From JAVBNT01 sp031551355 (GTDB lineage Bacteria > Vulcanimicrobiota > CADAWZ01), in assembly GCA_031551355.1 (NCBI GenBank), contig JAVBNT010000006.1:193291-257290 (forward strand): 64,000 nucleotides of DNA. The letters run 5' to 3'. Below, one piece after another: positions 43,736-52,072 of the stretch (the stretch's first letter is position 1; each line of letters begins with the position of its first letter). The notes under the pieces were generated by a model. That model had not been told where the DNA came from and made no database searches. It saw nothing but the letters and a program-made list of their open reading frames with translations. Both the position numbers and the translations under genes were made by a program.

Positions 43736-44089
43736 TCAGGCCACTTTGGAAGAATCCGACTTAACCGGCTCAGGACTCTTAGCCACTTCAGCCGCCGGTT
43801 GAGCAGCATTGCTTTTAGGCGACGTATCCGCAGCAGTATTGGAAGCGGCCGCAGGCGGGGCCGGCGAGGCTTCACTCTTGGCAGGCGTTGCCGCCTGACC
43901 GGAATTACTTCCGTGAGTATAATCGTTCTTATGAAACCCGCTGCCCTTAAAAATAACTGCCACAGGACTCATGATCCGCTCCATATGCCCGTGGCATACT
44001 TCACACAACCTTTCGGAATTATCGGTTGATTTATGTATTATTTCTGAATCCTGTCCGCATTTACTACATCTATAACAGTAAATAGGCAT
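43736..44089 (-). CDS. FmdB-family zinc-ribbon protein
   Basis: This 117-residue protein has an N-terminal FmdB/CxxC_CxxC domain: MPIYCYRCSKCG (Cys8, Cys11) and CEVC (Cys29, Cys32), then the typical HMERIMSPVAVIFKGSGFHK. The remaining 55 residues are a low-complexity Ala/Pro/Ser tail. Regulatory proteins of this type are often proposed for amidase or other operons, but the function is not established. AAGGAG precedes the ATG. It is separated from groES by a terminator and operator. Confidence 0.82.
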   Translation of the reverse strand: MPIYCYRCSKCGQDSEIIHKSTDNSERLCEVCHGHMERIMSPVAVIFKGSGFHKNDYTHGSNSGQAATPAKSEASPAPPAAASNTAADTSPKSNAAQPAAEVAKSPEPVKSDSSKVA

Positions 44090-44143
44090 ACCAGTACGGC
44101 TCCTTTCTATAAATAAAAATATCAGTATAACAAAAATCTTCAG

Positions 44144-44647
44144 CTATTTTTTTCTGAGGCTTTTGGCAACGCCATTGAAAACATCCGCGTAAATGCCGTA
44201 AATATCCGCCGGACATACACAGTTTATATTATAAAGCTTTCCGGCAATAATAAAAATATACTGCTCGAACATTATCTCGGCCTTAACATCACCAAGTAAA
44301 GCCTTGCCCTTGAGCAGAATTCCGGAATAACCGCCGGCACTAAAGTCCGTATAAGAAGAAAGCTCGTATGCCGGAATCTCCTCCTTAATTCCCGCGACAA
44401 TGATATCCACGATCGCTTTTTTGGCCTCGTCCGAACTCAGGTCCATTTCTTCGCTTAAATCTTCCGTAATAATATTCATATAGACATTTTTAGACTCAAC
44501 AGAAAAGGAAAGCGGGTCTCCGGCGGCTTTAAACTCGGAAGGAACAGTCACCAACATGCCTCCGGGAAGCGAAATATTACCGGCGGCAAATACCGGAGCA
44601 GACATTAATGCCAGCAAAAAAGCAATCAAAGTATAAAAAAGTTTCAT
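44144..44647 (-). CDS. small secreted PsbP/DUF1795-like protein
   Basis: This 167-residue protein has a signal peptide (LFYTLIAFLLALMSAPVFAA). A single domain follows with 'MLVTVPSEFKAAGDPLSFSV ... GYSGILLKGKALLG ... FIIAGKLYNINCVCPADIYG ... FNGVAKSLRKK'. The order and endings match the repeat unit of the 16975-18036 protein and, more loosely, those at 60748 and 61492. The role is unknown. It is 54 bp upstream of the FmdB-type gene on the same strand. Confidence 0.62.
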   Translation of the reverse strand: MKLFYTLIAFLLALMSAPVFAAGNISLPGGMLVTVPSEFKAAGDPLSFSVESKNVYMNIITEDLSEEMDLSSDEAKKAIVDIIVAGIKEEIPAYELSSYTDFSAGGYSGILLKGKALLGDVKAEIMFEQYIFIIAGKLYNINCVCPADIYGIYADVFNGVAKSLRKK

Positions 44648-44791
44648 AAAACAGTCCTTTCAAAAAATACTTGCGCTCTAAAGCAAGATAAACGAAAAGC
44701 AATTCTTCGCCTGAAAAAAATAGTCCTTCATAATGAAAAGGGACAGCAATATTGAAACGGATACAATCTTTTACCCGCCGGCGGCACTATA

Positions 44792-44820
44792 TTGTATAGT
44801 ATGGTGCTATGGACTATAAT
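44792..44820 (+). promoter_or_regulatory. sigma70-type promoter for the M48 protease gene
   Basis: TTGTAT (44792-44797), a 17-base spacer and a perfect TATAAT (44815-44820). The ATG follows 110 bases later, so the leader is about 100 bases. The rest of the 283-bp gap holds no gene. Confidence 0.68.
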
Positions 44821-44930
44821 ATTATACACCAAAGCTCAATATTTTCAAATCACCAAAAATAAAAAATTACCAAACACCTGTGATTTACAAAACAGGTATT
44901 TAAAAATAATTTAAAGGAGGAACAACGGCC

Positions 44931-45671
44931 ATGTTAAAAGTGCAAAACATAAAAAAAATACTTCTGGCGACATTAATTTTACTCTCATTCTGTGTCCCGA
45001 AGCCTTCATTCGCGATTTCAGAGCGTGAGGAAATAGAGATAGGACGGCAGTCTGCCTACAAAGTCGAAAGTCAATACGGCCTGTGGAACGACAGTGCCTC
45101 TCTTGACCGCATAAACAGAATCGGCCATGCGATTGCGCAAATAAGCGACAGGCCGAACCTGCCGTATACATTCAAAGCTCTTAACACCGACAAAGTAAAT
45201 GCTCTTGCCTGTCCCGGCGGATTCATATATGTGACAAAAGGCCTGTTAAAGGATGTAACGGATGACGAGCTTTCATTCGTACTCAGCCATGAAATAGCTC
45301 ACGCCGCCAAAAGACACAGCGCCAAACAAATAGAGAAGGATCAGGCGACAACGACAGGACTGCTGATACTAAGCTCATTTCTGAACAAAGGAAGAATATC
45401 CCAGGGAAGCCTCAATACCGTGGCGGCTGTAAGTACCGTTCTAAGCTCCGGATATTCAAGAGAAGACGAACGCGACGCCGATATAACCGGATGCCACTAT
45501 ATGGTTAAAGCTCTCGGGGCAAATCCCCGGGCTGCTGTTACTTTTATGCATAAGCTGAAAAAAACAGGCGGAGAAATGCCGGAGTTCATGAATTCAATTA
45601 TCGGCGACCACCCGACTACGGATGACCGCATAAAAACGCTTGAAGAAGAGTGCCGGAAGATGGGATATTAA
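44931..45671 (+). CDS. secreted M48-family metalloprotease
   Basis: This 246-residue protein has a signal peptide (IKKILLATLILLSFCVPKPS) and an M48 domain with zinc ligands His120 and His124 and catalytic Glu121 (LSHEIAHAAKRHS). The third-ligand region is SGYSREDERDADITGC. ALACPGGFIYVTKGLL is the typical upstream strand. It resembles BepA/YfgC- or LoiP-type periplasmic proteases that police outer-membrane proteins. The TPR domain of BepA is missing. It has a strong AAAGGAGG site and uvrB follows 2 bp after the stop. Confidence 0.88.
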   Translation: MLKVQNIKKILLATLILLSFCVPKPSFAISEREEIEIGRQSAYKVESQYGLWNDSASLDRINRIGHAIAQISDRPNLPYTFKALNTDKVNALACPGGFIYVTKGLLKDVTDDELSFVLSHEIAHAAKRHSAKQIEKDQATTTGLLILSSFLNKGRISQGSLNTVAAVSTVLSSGYSREDERDADITGCHYMVKALGANPRAAVTFMHKLKKTGGEMPEFMNSIIGDHPTTDDRIKTLEEECRKMGY

Positions 45672-45673
45672 AA

Positions 45674-47677
45674 ATGGATAAATTTAAACTGACAGCGCCT
45701 TTTCCACCCGGAGGAGACCAGATAGATGCGATCGGCAAACTGACCAAAGGGCTTGAAGAAGGACTGCCCTGTCAGACATTAATGGGTGTTACCGGTTCCG
45801 GCAAAACATTTACAATGGCCAACATAATTGCCAATGTCAACAGGCCGACACTTGTAGTCTCCCACAACAAGACTCTGGCAGCCCAGCTTGCCGCCGAATT
45901 CAGGGAGTTTTTTCCTAAAAACAGTGTCGAATATTTCGTAAGTTATTATGATTATTATCAGCCGGAAGCATATCTTTCGGCATCGGATACATTTATTGAA
46001 AAGGACTGTTCCATAAACTCCGAAATAGACCGTCTGCGCCACAGTGCCACACAGGCGCTTCTCGAACGCCGGGATGTGGTAATCGTGGCCAGCGTGTCCT
46101 GCATCTACGGCCTCGGCTCTCCGGAAGATTATAAGGCCTCATCGGTACTCGTAAAAACGGGTTCTGAGATAAGGCGTGAATTCCTGCTCAGAAAACTCAT
46201 CCAGATGCAGTTTAACGTCAACAGAGTGACGCTTGAACGCGGTAATTTCCGCATGAAAGGCGAAGTGCTGGAATTATTTCCGGTCGACGGTGAACATGCC
46301 CTGAGAATAAGTTTCTGGGGAGACGAAGTTGAATCAATCGTAACGTACGATCCTCTGACCGGCGAAATAAAAGGCAAGCCGAAGCATATTGTAATATATC
46401 CGGCAAAACACTTCGTAACTCCGGAGGATAAACTCCTCAAAGCCTGCTTGCTTATAGAAGATGAGCTGAAAGTTCAGATCGACTATTTTATGTCGCAAAA
46501 CAAGCTCCTTGAAGCCGAGAGGATAAAGCTGAGGACAAATTACGATTTAGAAATGCTGCGTGAAATCGGTTACTGCCAGGGCGTTGAAAACTATTCCCGC
46601 CATCTGACCGGCAGGTCGGAAGGGCAGACTCCCTACACGCTCCTTGACTATTTCCCGGATGATTTCCTGACAATAATAGACGAGTCGCATGTCACCATAC
46701 CGCAGCTAAAAGCCATGCACCATGGCGACAGATCCCGTAAAGACAGTCTTGTTTCTTACGGTTTCCGGCTGCCTTCGGCATATGACAACAGACCGCTGAG
46801 GCTTGATGAATTCGAATTCGGAACCGGACAGATAATATACGTCTCGGCAACGCCGGGTCCATACGAACTGTCCCGCAGCCCCAAGCCGGTTGAACAGATT
46901 ATACGACCGACCGGGCTTCTGGATCCGGAAATATCAATACGTCCGGCAAACAATCAGGTAAAAGATCTTATCAGTGAGGTTACGGCAAGAGCTGAAAGAA
47001 AAGAACGGACCCTTGTAACGACGCTCACTAAAAAAATGGCGGAAGATCTGGCCGCACACATGGATGAAATCGGCATTAAAGTCAGGTATCTCCATTCCGA
47101 AATAGAAACGCTCGACAGAATAAAAATTCTTCAGGAACTAAGGCTCGGCGTATTCGACTGCCTTGTCGGGATCAATCTCTTAAGAGAGGGACTTGATCTG
47201 CCGGAAGTGTCCCTGGTGGCAATTTTAGACGCCGACAAAGAGGGATTCCTCAGGTCTGAAACATCGCTTATCCAGACGATCGGCAGGGCCGCCAGAAACT
47301 CGTCGGGAACCGTGATTATGTACGCGGAAAATATTACCGACTCCATGCAGAGGGCGATGGACGAAACAAACAGAAGGCGTGAAATCCAGGCTGAATACAA
47401 TAAGGAACACAACATTGTTCCCGAGACCATCAAAAAAGCCGTCAAGGATATACTTGACGAGTTTTCCGTAGGAGAAACGTCATACGCTTACTTTGGAACG
47501 TCCGATATGTCCAAAAAGGAACTGCAAAAAGGAATCGAAAAGCTCGAAACAATGATGAAGGAAGCTGCTAAAAACCTGGAATTCGAAAAGGCTGCCGCAT
47601 ACAGGGATGAGATGCTTTCATTCAAAAAAGAGCTGGCAAAAAGAGACGATATTTTGCTTCCCGAAACCTTATGTTAG
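45674..47677 (+). CDS. uvrB: excinuclease ABC subunit B
   Basis: This 667-residue nucleotide-excision-repair helicase was taken from the ATG at 45674. Walker A is GVTGSGKT (residues 38-45), the beta-hairpin is YFVSYYDYYQPEAYLSASDT, the DExx box is IIDESHVT, and helicase motifs are present in VGINLLREGLDLPEVSLVAI and QTIGRAARNSSG. The C-terminal UVR motif (LEFEKAAAYRDEM) binds UvrC. UvrA loads it on damaged DNA. It is almost contiguous with the M48 protease gene, so both share a promoter. uvrA and uvrC are not in the window. Confidence 0.97.
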   Translation: MDKFKLTAPFPPGGDQIDAIGKLTKGLEEGLPCQTLMGVTGSGKTFTMANIIANVNRPTLVVSHNKTLAAQLAAEFREFFPKNSVEYFVSYYDYYQPEAYLSASDTFIEKDCSINSEIDRLRHSATQALLERRDVVIVASVSCIYGLGSPEDYKASSVLVKTGSEIRREFLLRKLIQMQFNVNRVTLERGNFRMKGEVLELFPVDGEHALRISFWGDEVESIVTYDPLTGEIKGKPKHIVIYPAKHFVTPEDKLLKACLLIEDELKVQIDYFMSQNKLLEAERIKLRTNYDLEMLREIGYCQGVENYSRHLTGRSEGQTPYTLLDYFPDDFLTIIDESHVTIPQLKAMHHGDRSRKDSLVSYGFRLPSAYDNRPLRLDEFEFGTGQIIYVSATPGPYELSRSPKPVEQIIRPTGLLDPEISIRPANNQVKDLISEVTARAERKERTLVTTLTKKMAEDLAAHMDEIGIKVRYLHSEIETLDRIKILQELRLGVFDCLVGINLLREGLDLPEVSLVAILDADKEGFLRSETSLIQTIGRAARNSSGTVIMYAENITDSMQRAMDETNRRREIQAEYNKEHNIVPETIKKAVKDILDEFSVGETSYAYFGTSDMSKKELQKGIEKLETMMKEAAKNLEFEKAAAYRDEMLSFKKELAKRDDILLPETLC

Positions 47678-47777
47678 CTCAATAAAAGGATTTTTGGAAT
47701 TTGCATAGAATCATATAAAGCACCACAATAAAAGATATCTATATCTTGAAATTATCTTGAAATTTGGGAGGTTATGT

Positions 47778-48344
47778 TTGAAATTTTTACTAACCGTTGT
47801 AATGTTTGCAGTAATGGTCATAGCTCCATGCAGCAATGTTTGGGCACAGCAGACAGAAGCAACAAAAGAAGCCGAAATACCGGCAGCGGTAATAATCGGC
47901 GGCGATTCTTCGGAATCAACTTCTTTGAACGGATCGGTAACAGAAAACAGGGACAGCCTGAGACGCCGTGCGAAAATGTCCGCCAGAGGCGGAATGATCG
48001 CCAATACCGCAAAAAAATATATCGGAGTTCCTTACAGATGGTCTGGAACCACAGCATCCGGGTTTGACTGTTCGGGATTTGTTATGGCGGTATACGCAAA
48101 AAGCGGAATCAATATAAAAAGGCTTGCAGATGAACAGTTTTACAGCGGTCAAAGAATAAAAAAGGAAGATTTGGTTATCGGCGATCTCGTATTTTTCGAG
48201 ACATATACATCAGGCATAAGCCATGTAGGCATATATGTCGGTGAAAACCGGTTCATACACTCTTCCAGCAGTCGGGGAGTCATAATAGACAGCCTTGACG
48301 ATCCTTACTACAAAGTAAGATACCGCGGTGCGTGCAGATACTAG
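47778..48344 (+). CDS. NlpC/P60 peptidoglycan endopeptidase
   Basis: This 188-residue secreted cysteine peptidase was taken from the TTG at 47778, which has GGGAGG 6 bases upstream; an earlier in-frame TTG lies before the site itself. A signal peptide (FLLTVVMFAVMVIAPCSNVW) is followed by a short linker and the catalytic domain: Cys98 (GFDCSGF), His149 (ISHVGIYVG) and His161 (FIHSSS). It would cut within the peptide stems of peptidoglycan. No SH3 or LysM binding domain is attached. A 19-bp hairpin follows the gene. Confidence 0.9.
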   Translation: MKFLLTVVMFAVMVIAPCSNVWAQQTEATKEAEIPAAVIIGGDSSESTSLNGSVTENRDSLRRRAKMSARGGMIANTAKKYIGVPYRWSGTTASGFDCSGFVMAVYAKSGINIKRLADEQFYSGQRIKKEDLVIGDLVFFETYTSGISHVGIYVGENRFIHSSSSRGVIIDSLDDPYYKVRYRGACRY

Positions 48345-48364
48345 TTCTGACGGACACGCGAATC

Positions 48365-48415
48365 ATAAACGAATAATGCCCCGGTATAGATATTATCGGG
48401 GCATTATTCGTTTAT
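48365..48415 (+). terminator. 19-bp perfect hairpin between NlpC and radical SAM genes
   Basis: Arms 48365-48383 and 48397-48415 pair perfectly over 19 bases with a 13-base loop. It can end the NlpC transcript, but no T-run follows. The right arm ends about 2-3 bases before the ribosome site (AGGGAG) of the radical SAM gene, so it may also be a leader structure controlling that operon. Confidence 0.6.
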
Positions 48416-48427
48416 AGGGAGAAAAAA

Positions 48428-50209
48428 ATGCAACAGAAAACGGCTACAACCGGACAATCGGGGTATGACATGCTGCTGCTGTTTATAGAGCCGTTCATTA
48501 CAACCTCGTCAATATCATACAGTCTCGGCATGCTTTCAATTGCGACATTTTTAAAACACAATAATATCAGCGTAAAATATCTTAATTATGTGAGCCTCGC
48601 TGATTTTGAATTCAGCGAAAAAGAAGCTCTCTTTAAGGATTATGCCCCAAAAATAATAGGCTTCAGCCTCAATTCCGACAACTACTTTAACAACCTCAAT
48701 GTAATAAAAACTTTAAAAAAATGGCTGCCGGAAACGGTTATTCTTGCCGGCGGGCCGCTGGTATGCATACAAAAAGAAAAAATACTGCAGGAACCGCTGT
48801 TTGATCTGGCGATCTACGGTGAAGGTGAGTATCCTTCCCTTGAACTATGCCGGACAATTATAAACGGAACTGAAAACTTTGCTTCAATAGACGGCCTTAT
48901 CTACAGGCAAAACGGTTTGATTACAGTAAATAAAAGGCGGGAAGAAATAAAAAATCTGGACGAACTTCCGCCGGTAGACTATTCGCTGACTCACACCGGC
49001 AGCGAAGTGGCTTACAGTTCCGGAAGAGGGTGCCCGTTTGCCTGTTCATTCTGCAGTAAAATCCATTCAAAAAGCTACAGATACCTGTCTTCGGAAAGAG
49101 TCGTAACGGATATACTGAATCTGGTGACAAAACACGGCGCATCATATATAAAAATAGTAGACGACACATTTCTGGCCAACACACAAAGAACAATTGAAAT
49201 CTGCAGCAGGCTTACGGAAATAAGAAATGAACTCCACCTTGATTTCGGTTTCTTTTGCGAATCAAGGGCAGACACCATCTGCCGTCACCCGCAGCTTATT
49301 CCAATATTGAAAAAAGCCGGGTTAAAAAGAATACAAATAGGCATTGAAACCGGCAATCAGGAAATTTTGGATATCTACAACAAACAAACAACCCTCTCGC
49401 AGATAGAGGAATCAATAAAAATAACGGCGCAGGACCCGCCGGTAAACATTGTCGGAAATATTATTTTGGGCGGACCGTTTGAAACGGAAAAAACGTTCGG
49501 AAAAACCGCGGATTTCGTGGAAAAGCTTATGGAATACGCTCCGGGAATGTTCGAGCCGGTATTAAACTATCTTTGCCCGTATCCGGGAACAGATATCGGA
49601 GAAAATCCTCAAAAATACGGTTTAACGATCTGCGACCGTGAATGGGTTAAAGCGGCAACAACACTAACGCCGTCATGCCGTTCAGAGGAACTGGATGAAA
49701 AATCAATTTCATTCATGCTGAAAGAGTTAAAAAACAGAATTGAAATCAGGGCAATAAAACTGTCGGCTGCAGTTCCTTACGAAACAGTGATGAACTGTAT
49801 CTCATCCGGAATAAAATACGGCATCAGAAACATTTATTACAGTATCTTCACATCAAGCAGAGCAATATTGCAATACTTCACATATAAGCAGAGAAGGGGC
49901 TTCAAAAGATTCTCGGAAATAAAACAAAATGAGCTGGCCGGTTTTACCCCCGTAAGAACGGAACCGGATCTGAAATATACCGGTGACGGGACAGGATTTT
50001 TACTGGATACTTACTTAAAACCGGTGATTATAAAAGATAATATTGAAATGGAAATTTACGCGCTATCGGCCGGAAAGCTTACCGTAGATGAAATCGCCCG
50101 GAGACTTTCCGCCCGCTTTGCCCTGACGTATGAAAATATTCTTACGGAAATTTTACCAGAATTTTACAGTAAACTGGAAAAAAGTTTTCACATAATATTC
50201 ACAAAATAG
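48428..50209 (+). CDS. B12-binding-type radical SAM protein with C-terminal PqqD/RRE-like domain (1)
   Basis: This 593-residue protein has three parts. Residues about 15-150 are a cobalamin-binding-type Rossmann fold (SYSLGMLSIATFLKHNN, VILAGGPLVCI, DLAIYGEGEYPSLEL). Residues 195-420 are a radical SAM core with Cys202, Cys206 and Cys209 (GCPFACSFC) for the 4Fe-4S cluster, plus GIETGNQEILDIYNK and the YLCPYPGTDIG region. Residues about 505-593 look like a PqqD-type RiPP recognition element (MEIYALSAGKLTVDEIARRL). It would start radical chemistry on an unknown, possibly peptide, substrate. It heads a run of three paralogues and has a good GGGAG site. Confidence 0.82.
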   Translation: MQQKTATTGQSGYDMLLLFIEPFITTSSISYSLGMLSIATFLKHNNISVKYLNYVSLADFEFSEKEALFKDYAPKIIGFSLNSDNYFNNLNVIKTLKKWLPETVILAGGPLVCIQKEKILQEPLFDLAIYGEGEYPSLELCRTIINGTENFASIDGLIYRQNGLITVNKRREEIKNLDELPPVDYSLTHTGSEVAYSSGRGCPFACSFCSKIHSKSYRYLSSERVVTDILNLVTKHGASYIKIVDDTFLANTQRTIEICSRLTEIRNELHLDFGFFCESRADTICRHPQLIPILKKAGLKRIQIGIETGNQEILDIYNKQTTLSQIEESIKITAQDPPVNIVGNIILGGPFETEKTFGKTADFVEKLMEYAPGMFEPVLNYLCPYPGTDIGENPQKYGLTICDREWVKAATTLTPSCRSEELDEKSISFMLKELKNRIEIRAIKLSAAVPYETVMNCISSGIKYGIRNIYYSIFTSSRAILQYFTYKQRRGFKRFSEIKQNELAGFTPVRTEPDLKYTGDGTGFLLDTYLKPVIIKDNIEMEIYALSAGKLTVDEIARRLSARFALTYENILTEILPEFYSKLEKSFHIIFTK

Positions 50210-50228
50210 GACTCAATAAAAAGTACGT

Positions 50229-52040
50229 ATGACTAACATTAACCGGTCAAAAACAAACATTATTTTAATACAGCTGGATTCGTTTACCGATTTAAAATAC
50301 ACCTTTTTCAATCCGGGAATACTTTCAATTGCCACTTTATTAAAAAAAAGCGGTTACAGCGTCTGCTGCAAAAGGACCGGCGACCTGTCCTGCGTATCGT
50401 ATGAGCGGATAAAGGATTTTTTTACCGATTCACAGCCGGAAATCGTCGGTTTTAATATCAACTCAGACAATATAATGAACGTAAAGTATATGGCAGGAGA
50501 CATAAAAAAATGGCTGCCCGGGACGACTGTTCTGGTCGGCGGTCCTCTTGTCAGCATAATGAAAGACCGGCTGCTTGATGAAAAATGCATTGACATGGCC
50601 ATATACGGAGAAGGCGAATTTCCTACTCTGAAGCTATGTGACAAAATAATAAAAAACCAGGGCGAATATTCCGATATTACCGGACTTATATACCGGGACA
50701 TCAAAGGTACCGTAAAAATAAATTCCCAAACACCTCAGATCGAAGATCTCGACATCCTGCCGCCGCCGGATTATTCACTGCTGGGGTTCACTCCCTGCCG
50801 CTATAAAACTCCCGGTCCCAACAACCCGATATTCTATTCTTCCGGCAGGGGATGCCCGTTTAGCTGCTCATTTTGCTTCCAGGGAGTACACGGAAAAGGT
50901 TACCGCTATTTCAGTGCCCAAAGGGTCATAAAAGATATAATGGAAAATTGTGAAAAATACAAATCGACTTCGGTTTGTATTATTGACGATACTTTTATCG
51001 CCAACCCGGCAAGAACCACTGAAATATGCAACGGAATTAAACAGCAGAAAAAGTTGAAAAACCTTGATTTTTCCATTTGGTGTGAAGGCAGAATAGATAC
51101 GTTTTACCGGCATCCGCAACTATTGGAGAAATTGAAAAGCGCCGGACTCGTGAAGCTGCAGCTGGGAATAGAAAACGGCAATCAGCAGGTGTTGGATCTA
51201 TACAACAAAAAAATCACTCTTGAACAGATCGAATTTGTTGTCGGTGAAATAGCCCGGACCAAGGGCATAGTGTGTTTCAGCAATTTTATCATCGGCGGTC
51301 CGTTCGAAACAGAGGAAACAGCCGCTAAATCACTTGAATTTGCCTTAAAACTGATGAACATGGCCCCCGGCCTGTTCGAAGCCGATCCGGCATTTTTATG
51401 TCCCTACCCGGGAACGGATATTGCCAGGCATCCGGAAAAATACGGCCTGACAATAGTAGACGACGAATGGTACAAATCACTCAGCGTCCAATCGCCTTCC
51501 TGCATTACCGGGTCGCTTGGCATTGACGATTTAATGAGAATAAGGCTAGAATATTTAAACTCATTTAACAATGAAAGATTAAAGATTCTCAAAAAACTTG
51601 ACTACGATACGGTAAAATTTCATATCGAGCTTAAAAGCAAATACGGTTTTGAGACGTATTATTACAACACCATAAAGGATTCGGCTCCCGTTATTATTGA
51701 GTATCTACTGGCAAAAAACAGTGATTCACGGTTCCGTATCAGGGAAATGCAAAGGCAGACACTTGAAAAAAGCAGACCGGTACGCATGATACAAAATATT
51801 TCATACACAAAAGGCAGACAGTATCTTCTAAACGGTTATCTTGAGCCGGTATATATAAAAAATCCGCTTGAAATGGAAATTTACGACTATTCCAACGGAA
51901 AACATTCCATTGCGGAAATTGCCGGGAAATTAAAATCAGGCTTAAATTACGAAATAACTGAAAATAGAATAATAGACAAATATATCCTGCCGTTTTATCG
52001 AAAACTGGAAAACAGTTACCATATTTTATTTCAGATATAA
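50229..52040 (+). CDS. B12-binding-type radical SAM protein with C-terminal PqqD/RRE-like domain (2)
   Basis: This 603-residue paralogue of the preceding protein has the same domain order. The cluster cysteines are Cys209, Cys213 and Cys216 (GRGCPFSCSFCFQG), and GIENGNQQVLDLYNK, GGPFETEETAAKS and LCPYPGTDIARHPEKYG follow. The C-terminal domain (MEIYDYSNGKHSIAEIAGKL) is again PqqD-like. The gap to gene 1 is only 19 bp, with no terminator. The ATG at 50229 lacks a strong ribosome site, so it may depend on readthrough from gene 1. All catalytic motifs are intact. Confidence 0.82.
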   Translation: MTNINRSKTNIILIQLDSFTDLKYTFFNPGILSIATLLKKSGYSVCCKRTGDLSCVSYERIKDFFTDSQPEIVGFNINSDNIMNVKYMAGDIKKWLPGTTVLVGGPLVSIMKDRLLDEKCIDMAIYGEGEFPTLKLCDKIIKNQGEYSDITGLIYRDIKGTVKINSQTPQIEDLDILPPPDYSLLGFTPCRYKTPGPNNPIFYSSGRGCPFSCSFCFQGVHGKGYRYFSAQRVIKDIMENCEKYKSTSVCIIDDTFIANPARTTEICNGIKQQKKLKNLDFSIWCEGRIDTFYRHPQLLEKLKSAGLVKLQLGIENGNQQVLDLYNKKITLEQIEFVVGEIARTKGIVCFSNFIIGGPFETEETAAKSLEFALKLMNMAPGLFEADPAFLCPYPGTDIARHPEKYGLTIVDDEWYKSLSVQSPSCITGSLGIDDLMRIRLEYLNSFNNERLKILKKLDYDTVKFHIELKSKYGFETYYYNTIKDSAPVIIEYLLAKNSDSRFRIREMQRQTLEKSRPVRMIQNISYTKGRQYLLNGYLEPVYIKNPLEMEIYDYSNGKHSIAEIAGKLKSGLNYEITENRIIDKYILPFYRKLENSYHILFQI

Positions 52041-52072
52041 AAATAAAATTAATTTAAAATCCGGAGATGCAA

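Noticed and set aside
44911..45171. Minus-strand frame opposite the M48 protease start
   Set aside because: It has no site and overlaps a gene with clear signal peptide, promoter and HExxH motif.
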